A stretch of DNA of 64,000 nucleotides from JOPF136 sp963773835 (GCA_963773835.1 CAVZCQ010000001.1:1426001-1490000), one strand, 5' to 3'. Counted from the stretch's first letter, positions 24,414-33,434 are shown. Program-made: numbers and translations. Notes: a model not told the origin generated them from the letters alone.

Positions 24414-27251
24414 ATGCGTGCGAGCCACCAGTCTCCCTCCGCGGGGGCGTCTCATTCCGACGCCCCATTCCAGGATTTCCTGCTCGATTTAGCCACCCAA
24501 CTCTCCACGTCTCCCAGCGTGTCGGAACGCATTGACTGCTTCTGCCGCGCCATGCGCGCGTGGAGCGACGCCAGCGTGGCCTGCTATTGGGAGTCGCTGG
24601 AGCCGGATACCCTTCAGGTGGCCGGGTGGGCCGGGCGGACCCCGCGGTCTCCGCAGATGCAGCGGCTGACTCCCGAGCTGAACCCCGCGGCGTTTGACGC
24701 TCTGCGTGCCGTGAAATCACGCATATTGCCGGCATTGCACCGCCCGGATGCGGCCAAGGTCTGGGGCTATCCGGCGCGTGCTGCGCTCATTGTTCCCACC
24801 GTTCCGGGAGCCGAAACGCCCGGCCTGCTCACCCTGTTCCACGACAACAATCCGCAATTCTTTACCGAGCAGATGGCGGCGCAGGTGGCGGTGGCCGCGG
24901 CCCTGGCGGGAGCGGCGCTCGAGGCCGGGCGGTTTGCGGTTTCGTCGGAGCAGCATCGCGAGCGGGCCGAAAACCTGATGAGCCTGGCGCTGGAGCTGCA
25001 TCCGTCCATGCGGCTGCCGGACTTCGCGCGCCGGTTTACTTTGCACGCCATGAGCATGTTGCGCTCGCACGCGGGCGTGCTTTCCATCCTGCGGGGCGCG
25101 CGGCTCGACATCGTCTTCGCGCAGTGGCCGGAGAGCACCCCTTCCGGAGTATTGCAGCGCGGTCTCGAGATCGCGCTCTATGGGCTGGCCAGCGCCCATC
25201 CGGGCGCAGTGGTCGCGGGATCCGGCGCGGAGCTGCTCGGCCGCGAATTGGCAGCCGCACTGGGTTGGGAAGATGCGGTGGTGGTCGGACTGAAGACCAG
25301 CACCGGCGAGCTTCTGGGAGTCCTGTGCCTCGCCAATCGCGGCCGCGAAATCTCTCCGGCGGATCGGAACCTCCTGGCCGCGCTGGCCGGGCATGCCTCG
25401 GTCACCATGGAGAACTCCGGTCTGCTCAGCCGCATCGAGCAGTCGCGGAAGCAGTGGATCGAGGTGTTCGACGCGATCACCGATTTCATCGCCGTTCACG
25501 ATGAGCACAGCAACCTGGTGCGCATCAACCGATCGCTGGCAGCCTTTATCGGCGCGTCCCCCACCGAACTGATCGGCGTCAACATGCGCCAGCTCGTGCC
25601 CTTCCTGGGCTCCGCGGGCGAGGAGCCATGTCCGTATTGCCGGGAATTCCATGGCGGCGAGGAGCAGGAGTACATCCACACGCAGCAGGACCGCGTGTAC
25701 CTGGTGTCCACCTCGCGCATTCCCGGCACACCGGAAGAGGGCGTGCGCACCATCCACGTGCTGAAGGACATCACGGACCGGCGCGAGGCGGAGCGCAGAT
25801 ATCGCGAGCTGTTCGACAACATCCAGGAGGGGCTGTTCTTCGCCACGCCCGAAGGCCGCTTCCTGGAAGTGAACAACGCGCTGGTGCGCATGCTCGGGTA
25901 CTCCAGCCGCGAAGAAGTGCTGGAAGCGGATCTGGCCCGCCAGGTGTTCGTCCACGCCGAGGACTGGCGCCGGTTTGCGGACACCATCGAGCGCAGTGGA
26001 ATCCTGCGCAACTACGAAGTGATGATGCGGCGAAAAGACTCCACGGTGATCCACACGCTGCAAAACATCCTGGCGGTGCGCAATGCCCAGGGCAAAGTGG
26101 TGCAGTACCGCGGCCTGATGCTCGACGTCACGGAGCAAAAGACCTATCAGGCCCAGCTGCAGCGCGAGCGCGACTTCAACCGCAAAATCCTGAACAACAC
26201 CGCGAGCATGATTCTGGTGCTGGATACCGCCGGGCTGGTCACCTACGCCAACCGGCGATGTTTCGAGACCGGCTACACCGAGCCGGACCTTCTCGGCAGG
26301 CCGCTCACGGATCTGGTCCCTCCCGCCGCGCGCGGCAAGCTGGCAGAAGCGCTGGAGCATGCGCTGCACGGCCGTCTGATGGACAACTTCGAAATTCCGG
26401 TGCTGCGTCCGGACGGCAAGACCGGACAGTTCTCCGTGAACCTTAGCCCCATGCGCGGCGAGCAGGGAACCGTGGACAGCATCGTCACGGTGATGACGGA
26501 CATCACGGACGCGGCCAGCCTGCAGGCCAAACTCGTGCACGCCGAAAAAATGGCCACGGTGGGCAACCTGGTGTCCGGCGTGGCCCACGAAGTGAACAAC
26601 CCGCTCACCGCCATCCTCGGATTTACGGACCTGCTGCTCGAAAATCCCGAGATCCCGGACACCGCGAAGGCGGACCTGCAAGTGGTGCTGCAGGAAGCGC
26701 AGCGCACGCGCGTGATCGTGCAGAACCTGCTGAGTTTCGCCCGTCAGGCCCCGGCGCAACGCCAGCCCGTGCAGGTGACCAGCGTCCTTCGCCACACGCT
26801 CAAGCTGCGCAGCTACGACTTTGTGAGCCATGGCGTGGACGTGGAGGAGCGCTTCGACCCGCGGCTCCCGGAAATCATCGGCGACCCGCATCAATTGCAG
26901 CAGGTTTTCCTGAACATCCTGAACAATGCCTACGATGCCGTGCGCGAGACTGGGCGGCCGGGCCGCATCGAGATCGAGACCGCGCGGCGCGGCGATTGCG
27001 TGGAAGTCAGCATCCGCGACAATGGGATCGGGATTTCCCAGCCGGACAAAATCTTCGACCCGTTTTTCACCACCAAAGAAGTGGGTAAAGGAACAGGCCT
27101 GGGCCTCAGCATCTGCTACGGCATCGTTCGCGAGCACGGCGGCGAAATTCTGTGCGAGAACAATTCGGGCGCGCCCGGATGCACGTTCGTCGTCCGGCTG
27201 CCGCTGGCGGCGCCCAAGGCGGCGGTGCTGCGCGCTGAGGTGGCTACGTGA
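24414..27251 (+). CDS. Soluble GAF/PAS sensor histidine kinase
   Basis: 945 residues without a membrane segment, so a cytoplasmic sensor. Two GAF-like regions (about 1-170 and 185-335) precede three PAS domains (about 345-465, 470-590 and 595-705). The first PAS carries a CPYC motif that might bind a metal or redox cofactor. The kinase core follows: His725 in GVAHEVNNPL, the N box (NILNNAYDAV, ~837), DNGIGIS and GKGTGLGLSI. These fit an NtrB-like kinase. It overlaps the next gene by four bases and forms an operon with two response regulators. Confidence 0.9.
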   Translation: MRASHQSPSAGASHSDAPFQDFLLDLATQLSTSPSVSERIDCFCRAMRAWSDASVACYWESLEPDTLQVAGWAGRTPRSPQMQRLTPELNPAAFDALRAVKSRILPALHRPDAAKVWGYPARAALIVPTVPGAETPGLLTLFHDNNPQFFTEQMAAQVAVAAALAGAALEAGRFAVSSEQHRERAENLMSLALELHPSMRLPDFARRFTLHAMSMLRSHAGVLSILRGARLDIVFAQWPESTPSGVLQRGLEIALYGLASAHPGAVVAGSGAELLGRELAAALGWEDAVVVGLKTSTGELLGVLCLANRGREISPADRNLLAALAGHASVTMENSGLLSRIEQSRKQWIEVFDAITDFIAVHDEHSNLVRINRSLAAFIGASPTELIGVNMRQLVPFLGSAGEEPCPYCREFHGGEEQEYIHTQQDRVYLVSTSRIPGTPEEGVRTIHVLKDITDRREAERRYRELFDNIQEGLFFATPEGRFLEVNNALVRMLGYSSREEVLEADLARQVFVHAEDWRRFADTIERSGILRNYEVMMRRKDSTVIHTLQNILAVRNAQGKVVQYRGLMLDVTEQKTYQAQLQRERDFNRKILNNTASMILVLDTAGLVTYANRRCFETGYTEPDLLGRPLTDLVPPAARGKLAEALEHALHGRLMDNFEIPVLRPDGKTGQFSVNLSPMRGEQGTVDSIVTVMTDITDAASLQAKLVHAEKMATVGNLVSGVAHEVNNPLTAILGFTDLLLENPEIPDTAKADLQVVLQEAQRTRVIVQNLLSFARQAPAQRQPVQVTSVLRHTLKLRSYDFVSHGVDVEERFDPRLPEIIGDPHQLQQVFLNILNNAYDAVRETGRPGRIEIETARRGDCVEVSIRDNGIGISQPDKIFDPFFTTKEVGKGTGLGLSICYGIVREHGGEILCENNSGAPGCTFVVRLPLAAPKAAVLRAEVAT

Positions 27252-27661
27252 CGCCGGCGCAGCCGGAGGCGCGCGAAGCGAGTAAGGAGCCGCTGCCCGT
27301 GCTGGTGATTGAAGACGAGCCCGGTGTGGTCGCCCTGCTGCGCGCCGCGCTCGAACGCCACGGCTACCGGGTGGTTCAGGCGGCCTCCGGAGTGGAAGGA
27401 TTGCGCATGCTCGAGGCCGGGCAATTCGCGGGGGTCATTTCCGACGTGCGCACGCCTGGCGGTGTGAGCGGGGCCGACGTGCAGGCCTGGATCCGGCGCA
27501 ATCGCCCGGAACTGGCCGCGCGCCTGGTGTTCATCACCGGTGATGTAGCCAATTCGGAGACTCTGGCGCTGCTCCGGAGCACGGGCGCGCCCTGCATCGA
27601 GAAGCCGTTTCGGGTGGGCCAACTGCTGGCCATCGTGGAACAGACAATGGGAGGGCCATGA
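27248..27661 (+). CDS. Single-domain response regulator
   Basis: 137 residues from a GTG that overlaps the kinase stop (GTGA). It has only a receiver domain: acidic pair in VIEDEPGV, phospho-acceptor Asp66 in GVISDVRTPGG, Thr in FITGDV and Lys in IEKPF. With no output domain it may work as a phosphate sink, a phospho-relay step or a feedback element between the kinase and the sigma-54 activator that follows with a four-base overlap. Confidence 0.88.
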   Translation: MTPAQPEAREASKEPLPVLVIEDEPGVVALLRAALERHGYRVVQAASGVEGLRMLEAGQFAGVISDVRTPGGVSGADVQAWIRRNRPELAARLVFITGDVANSETLALLRSTGAPCIEKPFRVGQLLAIVEQTMGGP

Positions 27662-29076
27662 AAGACGATTTGCGAATCCGGTTCCTCATCGTGGACGACG
27701 AGCAGAGTATCCGCAAACTCTGCATGACCATCGGCGGCTCCCTCGGCTTCCAGTGCTCGGAGGCGGAGAGTGGAGAAACCGCAGTGGACCGTCTCGAAGG
27801 CGAAGCGCCGGACATCGTCATGGCGGACCTGAAGCTGCCGCAGATGTCCGGCATCGACCTGCTGCGCCACGTGAAATCCGCCCTGCCTCGGACGGAAGTG
27901 GCGATCATGACCGGCCACGGCTCCGTCGAGTCCGCGGTCACGGCGATGAAACTCGGGGCCTACGACTACATCGAGAAGCCCTTCCGCGTGGAGGCCCTGC
28001 GCCTTTTCCTGCAACGCATGGCGGATAAAGTGCGGCTGGTGGCGGAGAACCAGTTCCTGCGCGAACGGGTGAATGCCCAGGAGGAGTTCGCCGGCATCGT
28101 AGGAACGTCGGCCAAAATCCAGGACGTGCTGCGCATCGCCGCCCGCCTGCGCGACACGCGCACGCCCGTGCTGATCACCGGAGAAAGCGGAACGGGGAAG
28201 GAACTGGTGGCGCGCGCCATCCACTACGGAGGCGCCATGGCCACCATGCCGTTTGTGGCCGTGGACTGCGGCTCGCTCGTCCCCACCCTGATGGAAAGCG
28301 AGCTGTTCGGCTACGAAAAGGGCGCGTTTACCGGCGCCATGAAAGCCAAGCCGGGACTGTTCCGCACCGCCAACGGCGGAACGATTTTCCTGGATGAAAT
28401 CGGCGAGCTGCCCCTGGAGATGCAGGCGAAGTTGCTGCGCGTGCTCCAGGAGAAAGAAGTGCGGCCGGTGGGCAGCAACGAGCAGGTGCAGGTGGACGTC
28501 CGCGTGATTGCCGCCACGAACCGCGATTTGGAAACCGCCTATCGCTCGGGACTGTTCCGCAAGGATCTGTATTTCCGTCTGAATGTGGTGACCGTGCACA
28601 TGCCGGCGCTGCGCGAACGGCGGTCGGATATTCCCACGCTCGTGCATTACTTCCTGGACCGCTATGCCCCCGGAGAGAATATCCATGTGGCGGCCGACGC
28701 CATCAAGTCCCTTCTCGAATACGATTGGCCGGGAAACATTCGCGAGCTGGAGAATTCCATCGCCCGTGCCGTGGTGCTGGGGGATCGCCGCACCGTGGAG
28801 GTGAACGACCTTCCGCCCAGCGTGCGCGATGCGGCGGGAAGTCCCGTTGCCGCCGAAACCCGGAGTGCGCACGGGCGGCCCGGCAAACCGAGTGACCTCG
28901 AAGACCTCGAATACCAGACGATTCTGCGCGTTTACAAAGAGGCGGGAGGCGACAAAGCGCTCACGGGAAGGATGCTGGGCATCAGCCGCGCGACCCTCTA
29001 TCGCAAATTGAAACGCTACGGCATCGCCTTCAAGCCGGACGGGGGGGAAGAGACCACGGAACCTCCCGCAGCGTGA
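27658..29076 (+). CDS. Sigma-54-dependent response regulator (NtrC family)
   Basis: 472 residues: receiver domain with Asp57 (DIVMADLKLP), AAA+ domain with Walker A GESGTGKE (~175), GAFTGA at 222-227 for contact with sigma-54, and a C-terminal Fis-type helix-turn-helix (KALTGRMLGISRATLYRKL). It drives open-complex formation at sigma-54 promoters when phosphorylated. It is the last gene of the kinase operon, so the kinase is the probable partner. Targets are unknown; the paired motifs upstream of the operon are candidates for its sites. Confidence 0.93.
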   Translation: MKDDLRIRFLIVDDEQSIRKLCMTIGGSLGFQCSEAESGETAVDRLEGEAPDIVMADLKLPQMSGIDLLRHVKSALPRTEVAIMTGHGSVESAVTAMKLGAYDYIEKPFRVEALRLFLQRMADKVRLVAENQFLRERVNAQEEFAGIVGTSAKIQDVLRIAARLRDTRTPVLITGESGTGKELVARAIHYGGAMATMPFVAVDCGSLVPTLMESELFGYEKGAFTGAMKAKPGLFRTANGGTIFLDEIGELPLEMQAKLLRVLQEKEVRPVGSNEQVQVDVRVIAATNRDLETAYRSGLFRKDLYFRLNVVTVHMPALRERRSDIPTLVHYFLDRYAPGENIHVAADAIKSLLEYDWPGNIRELENSIARAVVLGDRRTVEVNDLPPSVRDAAGSPVAAETRSAHGRPGKPSDLEDLEYQTILRVYKEAGGDKALTGRMLGISRATLYRKLKRYGIAFKPDGGEETTEPPAA

Positions 29077-29151
29077 AGCTTCCGGCGCCGCGCTTCCGGC
29101 GCTGAAATTTCGCGGAGTTCTCTCGCCCTGCGCCGCCGCGCTGGCCGGCGT

Positions 29152-30558
29152 TTAGCTTCGCTCGTGCCAGGTGGCGCTTCCGCACGCGCCTTTCGCCTCT
29201 TCCCGCACGCCGGCCCATTGAAAGAACAGCAGACCCGCCAGGAGTGGAAGCAACCATACGACGCGGCTCTGGTACCGCTCTTCCACGTTGGAGAGCGCGC
29301 CGGTGAGGAATGCGTTCGCGACCAGCGTGGTGAGTATGATTACGCTCAGGCCGAGAAGGCGCGCCGGCTGCCTGCGCAACAGCACCGGCACGAACAGAAC
29401 GATCATGCCGAGTGATCCGACCACCGCCCAGTATTGAACGGCGCTGAAAAAATCGAGCGGGAGTTCATCGCTCGCCTGCCAGCTCTCGAGGAAGTTGGAT
29501 TTTTCTCCCGGCAGCGCCGTGTCGAAGGTCTCGAGCGCCCACTCGTTCGGGCCCAGGTCCCAGAGTCCAAATGTGGAGAGTTGCTGCCAGAAGTGGGCAG
29601 CCATGACGGCCAACTCCTCGCGCGGATAAGCGCGAAGAACGCTCAGCACGAACCGGGCTTCCTCCTGCCGGATCCGGTCGTCGCCGTCTCGGGCCGCACG
29701 CGCCCAGATGCCGTCGGGATTCCAGAGAAACTCGTCGGCGCTGTCGGGGAGGTGTTCCACGGACTCGCACAAGGCCAGATCGATTTCGGGGCAATGCTGT
29801 TTGAGATACCAGCGTCCCGGGCCGTCGGCAATCAACCGGGCGGTGAGAAAGGGAGGAGAGTCGGCGCTGAGTAAGGGTTTGCCGTAAAGATAGGTGTGCA
29901 GGGCCAATTGGGACGCAGCCGCCACTACAACCACCAAAGCCAGCTCACACACACCGCGGAGGAGATGCTTCATGGGCGCGTAACGAGCGAGCCACAGCAG
30001 CACAAACAGCACGCACAGCCCCGCAGCCAGCGCCAGATGCGTCAGGTGGGACACGGCGGCCCACCATGCAATCGCGGCCACCGCCATTCGTTCGGCCCGG
30101 GAGAGCGTCTCGGCTGCGAACACCAGGAGATAGGCGCAGAGATACAGCAGTGGGCCGAGCACATCGGGGAGGATCAGGCTCACAACCCAACTCAGACTGG
30201 TCAGCAAAGAGAGCAGTGCGATGAGCAGTAGATATTGCGAGACGGCCGCGCGCGGCAGGATGGAACGCGCCACGAGCCATAGGACGTACGCGGCAAGCAA
30301 CGCCTGGAAATAAACCACGGGCCACGGCGAATCATTCCAGTGAAACGGGAGGATTACCAGGCTGTAGAGGAGCGACCGCATCCCGTAGTAGTCCGAAAAT
30401 TGATGCAGGAACAGAGCGCGGGCCACGGGGCGCCCGGCCGCCAGATAGGTAATCGAGTCGGGGTAAAGCAGCGGGTAGCGGTTGAAGAAGGCGGGCCAGC
30501 AAAGAAGGAGCGCGCCGGTGACTATGGCTCCCAGGCGGCGAATGGCCGGATCATTCAT
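29152..30558 (-). CDS. Polytopic membrane protein, possible GT-C fold, downstream paralog
   Basis: 468 residues with about ten to eleven hydrophobic segments. It begins MNDPAIRRLG; the ATG at 30558 overlaps the stop of the upstream paralog by eight bases. Shared landmarks are YPLLYPDSITYL in the first outer loop, HTYLYGK, a central soluble part of about 120 residues (ADGPGRWYLKQHC) and RYQSRVVWLLPLLAG near the end. An acidic residue in the first loop and an Arg/Tyr-rich C-terminal loop recall GT-C glycosyltransferases such as family 39, but no family is certain. It faces the sigma-54 regulator convergently over 75 bases. Confidence 0.65.
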   Translation of the reverse strand: MNDPAIRRLGAIVTGALLLCWPAFFNRYPLLYPDSITYLAAGRPVARALFLHQFSDYYGMRSLLYSLVILPFHWNDSPWPVVYFQALLAAYVLWLVARSILPRAAVSQYLLLIALLSLLTSLSWVVSLILPDVLGPLLYLCAYLLVFAAETLSRAERMAVAAIAWWAAVSHLTHLALAAGLCVLFVLLWLARYAPMKHLLRGVCELALVVVVAAASQLALHTYLYGKPLLSADSPPFLTARLIADGPGRWYLKQHCPEIDLALCESVEHLPDSADEFLWNPDGIWARAARDGDDRIRQEEARFVLSVLRAYPREELAVMAAHFWQQLSTFGLWDLGPNEWALETFDTALPGEKSNFLESWQASDELPLDFFSAVQYWAVVGSLGMIVLFVPVLLRRQPARLLGLSVIILTTLVANAFLTGALSNVEERYQSRVVWLLPLLAGLLFFQWAGVREEAKGACGSATWHERS

Positions 30559-32023
30559 GGCCCTGGAGTGGTGGTCCCTCCCCGCGCCAAGTGGCATTGC
30601 CGCTGCTGCTCGCTTGCGCCCGGCGGCCATCGATGCAGTAGAAGAGCAGGATGCCAGCGAAGAGCGGCAGCAGCCAGATCACCCGGCTCTGGTAGCGAGC
30701 TTCGACGAGCGCAAGTGCGCCCGTGACCAGCGCGTTGGCGATGATCACGGGAAAGATTACGCTGCCCAGCCCGAGAAGGCGAGGCGGCTGACCGCGCGAC
30801 AGGATCGGAAACAGGAGCGCCACGGCTGCCACCGATGCAATCACTGTCCAAAACTGCAGGGCAGTGAAGAAATCGAGAGGCAGACGGCCGGTGATTTGTC
30901 CGCTGTTGAGGTACATGGGCTTTTTCCCTGGCAGTGCCGCGTCGATGGCCTGCAAGGTCCAATCCTGACCGGTCAGGTCGCGAACGCCGAACGCGGCGAG
31001 CTGCTGCCAGAAGCTGGCGGCGGCGATGGACATCTCCTCGCGGGGATAGGCACGCAGCACGGCCAGGACGAAGGGAATCTCCTCCTTTTTGATTCGATCG
31101 CCGCTGCTCTTTCTGGCCTTCGACCACACGCCCTGTGGATTCCACAGGAAATTTTCCGCGGAGCCGGGGAGTTCGCCTGCGTAGGCGCACAGTGCGAAGT
31201 GGACCTCGCCACAATTCCGCTGCAAATACCAGCGGCCCGGACCGTCGGCGATCACGCGAGCGGTGAGCACGGGCGGCATGTTGGCGCTCAGCGTCTGCTC
31301 GCCGTACAGATACGTATGCAGGCCCAGCAGGGACGCGGTCGCCACCAGGACGACCAGGGCGGCGCCGCCCACAGCCAGGATGCGCTGTTTGAGTGGCGGG
31401 CTGCGCAACAGCCACAGGCAGGCCAAGAGCAGGCATACGCCCGCGGCCAGCACCACGTGAGTCGCGTGGGAAGCCACTCCCCAGCCCGCAATCACCGCGA
31501 CGGCCAGCCATTCGAGACGGGAGAGTGTTTCCGGAGCGAACACGAGCAGGTAAATCGAGAGATAGAGTAACGGACCCAGAAGATCGGGCATGGCCATGCT
31601 GACGTACCAGCTCAGACTGGTCAACAGGCTGAGCAGGCCCACCAAAAGGAGATACCGGACGGCGGTGCCGTGCGGAAACAAGGATCGGACCACGAGCCAC
31701 AGAATGTACGCGGCCAGCAACGCGTTGAGCGCGACGATGGGCCAGGGGCTGACGTTCCAGTGAAACGGGTAGATTCCCAGCGTGTAGACCAGCGAGCGCA
31801 TGCCGAAGTAGCGGGCGAATCGATGCTCGAACAGCGCAATCGCGATCGGCCGGCCGCCGATCATATAGGTCATGGTATCCGGATAGAGGAGCGGATAATG
31901 GTTGTAGAGCGCGGGCCAGGTGAGCAAGAGCGCGCCGGTGAATACCGCGGCGCAACGGGGGACGGGCGAAACGCGCTCTGGGTGGGGAGTAATGTGCCCT
32001 CCGGCGCCATGAGCGTACAGCAC
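30551..32023 (-). CDS. Polytopic membrane protein, possible GT-C fold, upstream paralog
   Basis: About 490 residues from a GTG at 32023; the start is uncertain because the frame stays open upstream into the end of the peroxiredoxin gene. It is a clear paralog of the next gene, with the same layout and strings YPLLYPDTMTYM, GMRSLVYTLGIYPFHWN, HTYLYGE, ADGPGRWYLQRNC and RYQSRVIWLLPLFAG. The two genes are coupled by an eight-base overlap and arose by tandem duplication. Function is unknown; a lipid- or sugar-transfer role is a guess from topology. Confidence 0.65.
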   Translation of the reverse strand: MLYAHGAGGHITPHPERVSPVPRCAAVFTGALLLTWPALYNHYPLLYPDTMTYMIGGRPIAIALFEHRFARYFGMRSLVYTLGIYPFHWNVSPWPIVALNALLAAYILWLVVRSLFPHGTAVRYLLLVGLLSLLTSLSWYVSMAMPDLLGPLLYLSIYLLVFAPETLSRLEWLAVAVIAGWGVASHATHVVLAAGVCLLLACLWLLRSPPLKQRILAVGGAALVVLVATASLLGLHTYLYGEQTLSANMPPVLTARVIADGPGRWYLQRNCGEVHFALCAYAGELPGSAENFLWNPQGVWSKARKSSGDRIKKEEIPFVLAVLRAYPREEMSIAAASFWQQLAAFGVRDLTGQDWTLQAIDAALPGKKPMYLNSGQITGRLPLDFFTALQFWTVIASVAAVALLFPILSRGQPPRLLGLGSVIFPVIIANALVTGALALVEARYQSRVIWLLPLFAGILLFYCIDGRRAQASSSGNATWRGEGPPLQGHE

Positions 32024-32138
32024 TTTCCGGTTCCGGGGACCAAAACCCCAGTCTGGTGTGTGCGATTGGCGCGGGGGCGACTCAGCTCTCGAACTCCCGG
32101 AAGTTCGGGGCGGGTTCCCGGCGGACGTGCGAGCGATC

Positions 32139-32708
32139 CTACTTTTTCGGTTTGTGGTACTCGCAGTAGTTGACGAGCTTGGCCGGATCGACGGCGTCGC
32201 TGTCAATCTGCATCTCGACCACCTTGCCGTCCTTGTCGATCAAATAGTTGACCCGTCTTGCCGCTTTGTACTTCGGATTGTAAAGCCCGTATTTGCGCGT
32301 TACCTCGCCGCCCCAATCGCTGAGCAGCGGGAAGGTGACTCCGATTTTTTCCGCCCATGCCTGGTTCGAAAAGGTGCTGTCCATGCTGATGCCCAGAACC
32401 TGGGTGTCCGCAGCTTCCAGGCGTTGCAGATTCGCCTGGAAGTTCTGCATCTGCTTCGTTCAACCGCCGGTAAAGGCGAAAATGTAGAAGGCCAGCGCCA
32501 CGGTTTTCTTCCCCCGGAAATCGTGGAGCGACACCGGTTTGCGGTTCTGGTCCAGCAGCGTGAAATCGGGCGCCTCGTCACCGACTTTTATGGCGGGTTC
32601 GGGCGGTCCTTCCTTCTTCTCGCCCTGAGCCCCCGGGCGATATCCCGCGGCGGCCATGGTCATAGTGCACACCAGCAGGAAGAGAAGGATGGCGAGTCGA
32701 TTGCGCAT
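32139..32708 (-). CDS. Candidate selenoprotein: peroxiredoxin (AhpC/TSA-like) with in-frame TGA at the peroxidatic position
   Basis: Reading through a single TGA at 32462-32460 gives a complete 189-residue thioredoxin-fold peroxiredoxin. It has an N-terminal hydrophobic signal or anchor, KVGDEAPDFTLLDQ, LHDFRGKKTVALAFY, AFTGG-U-TKQM, LGISMDS, and FPLLSDWGGEVTRKYG. The TGA is codon 83 and falls exactly where the FTxxC motif places the peroxidatic cysteine. A C-terminal Cys182 could be the resolving residue. A strong hairpin begins 17 nt after the TGA. The ATG has a GAGGAG site. Taken as two separate genes, neither half would make a fold. No selA, selB, selC or selD gene is in the window. Alternative: a nonsense mutation or read error. 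Confidence 0.8.
32410..32448 (-). promoter_or_regulatory. Candidate bacterial SECIS hairpin
   Basis: On the coding strand, CTTCCAGGCG (32442-32433) pairs perfectly with CGCCTGGAAG (32423-32414) around a 9-nt loop AATCTGCAA. The outer GCAG/CTGC (32448-32445 and 32413-32410) extends the stem past a 2-nt bulge. The stem starts 17 nt and the loop 27 nt after the TGA, inside the range known for bacterial SECIS elements. The loop itself has no G in its first two positions unless the closing G-C pair opens. Confidence 0.65.
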
Positions 32709-32879
32709 AGCTGCTCCTCTCAGTTGCGATCTCCGTGCACTGGCGAGAGTACTGGGTGCGCGCTGCGGGGTCAATGGGGGCGGGCCGGTAGCCGCCGGGA
32801 GGGAGGCCCGAGAGTGCAGAGTAGGGCCAGGGCTTCGCCGCCGAGGCGGGCTAATACCAGCAAAGAGAGCTAGTCCTGC

Positions 32880-32888
32880 TGCTACAAT
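32880..32888 (+). promoter_or_regulatory. Extended -10 promoter element
   Basis: TGCTACAAT (TGn plus TACAAT at 32883-32888) lies about 40 bases before the small gene at 32928. No -35 match. The same TGCTACAATTCG string precedes aroC. Confidence 0.4.
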
Positions 32889-32927
32889 TCGCCGACCGGA
32901 TGAAGGACATTGACTGGGGGCTCCCAG

Positions 32928-33167
32928 ATGTCGAAAGAGGAAGACATACGAGAAGTTCGGAAGGAAGAAGAGCGGCGTGGCCGCCGGCAGAAGGACAAAG
33001 AGTACGAGGCTCTCCTGCGTGAGGTGGCCCCGGACGTTGCAAGAGCCTTGCGGACGGGAGATGAGGAGCTCTTTCTACGTGCTATGCGCGCGTTAGGGCT
33101 GCAGCCCGGCTCGCCGAGATATGAGCGCGCCTTGCAGTGGTGGCACGACTCGCGCGGCCGCCCTTAG
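32928..33167 (+). CDS. Small charged hypothetical protein
   Basis: 79 residues, starting MSKEEDIREVRKEEERRGRR, highly charged and helical. It ends in a region (LGLQPGSPRYERALQWWHD) that looks folded. Its start sits behind an extended -10 element. No family recognised. The last 86 bases overlap the convergent small gene at 33082-33297, so one of the two ends may be wrong or the overlap is real. Confidence 0.5.
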   Translation: MSKEEDIREVRKEEERRGRRQKDKEYEALLREVAPDVARALRTGDEELFLRAMRALGLQPGSPRYERALQWWHDSRGRP

Positions 33168-33297
33168 CGATAATCTTCCTGAAGGCCGCGAGTCTGGCGT
33201 GGCGCTCTTCGGCGGGAAGGTTTGCCAAATGCTCTGCAAAAATCGCGGAGATTTCGAGAACAGCCTTTTTATGTGAGGCTTTAGGCTTTTTCGCCAT
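33082..33297 (-). CDS. Small basic hypothetical protein
   Basis: 71 residues from the ATG at 33297 (AGGGAA before it). It begins MAKKPKASHKKAVLEISAIF and continues with LANLPAEERHARLAAFRKII, a short helical domain followed by a basic tail. The tail is read through the end of the convergent neighbour and may be spurious past residue 45. No family recognised. The composition would suit a nucleic-acid-binding protein, which is a guess. Confidence 0.45.
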   Translation of the reverse strand: MAKKPKASHKKAVLEISAIFAEHLANLPAEERHARLAAFRKIIAKGGRASRATTARRAHISASRAAALTRA

Positions 33298-33434
33298 GCG
33301 GATTCCCTGTGCTGAACAATAGCAGGCTGCGGCCCGGCTGTGCAAGTGTGGTTGTGAGCGGTCGGGAACACATGCTTCGGCAACGCGGACCTCGGGAGCA
33401 GCAGCCTCGGCGGGAATGCCCGTGCCGCGAGTGA

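Noticed and set aside
24717..27137. An 806-codon leftward open frame opposite the histidine kinase
   Set aside because: Antisense of a gene with all kinase motifs; composition is His/Arg/Gln-rich without any family feature.
32460..32774. Reading the 5' half of the peroxiredoxin as a separate short gene
   Set aside because: It would stop right at the catalytic position and lack most of the thioredoxin fold; the second half continues in the same frame.
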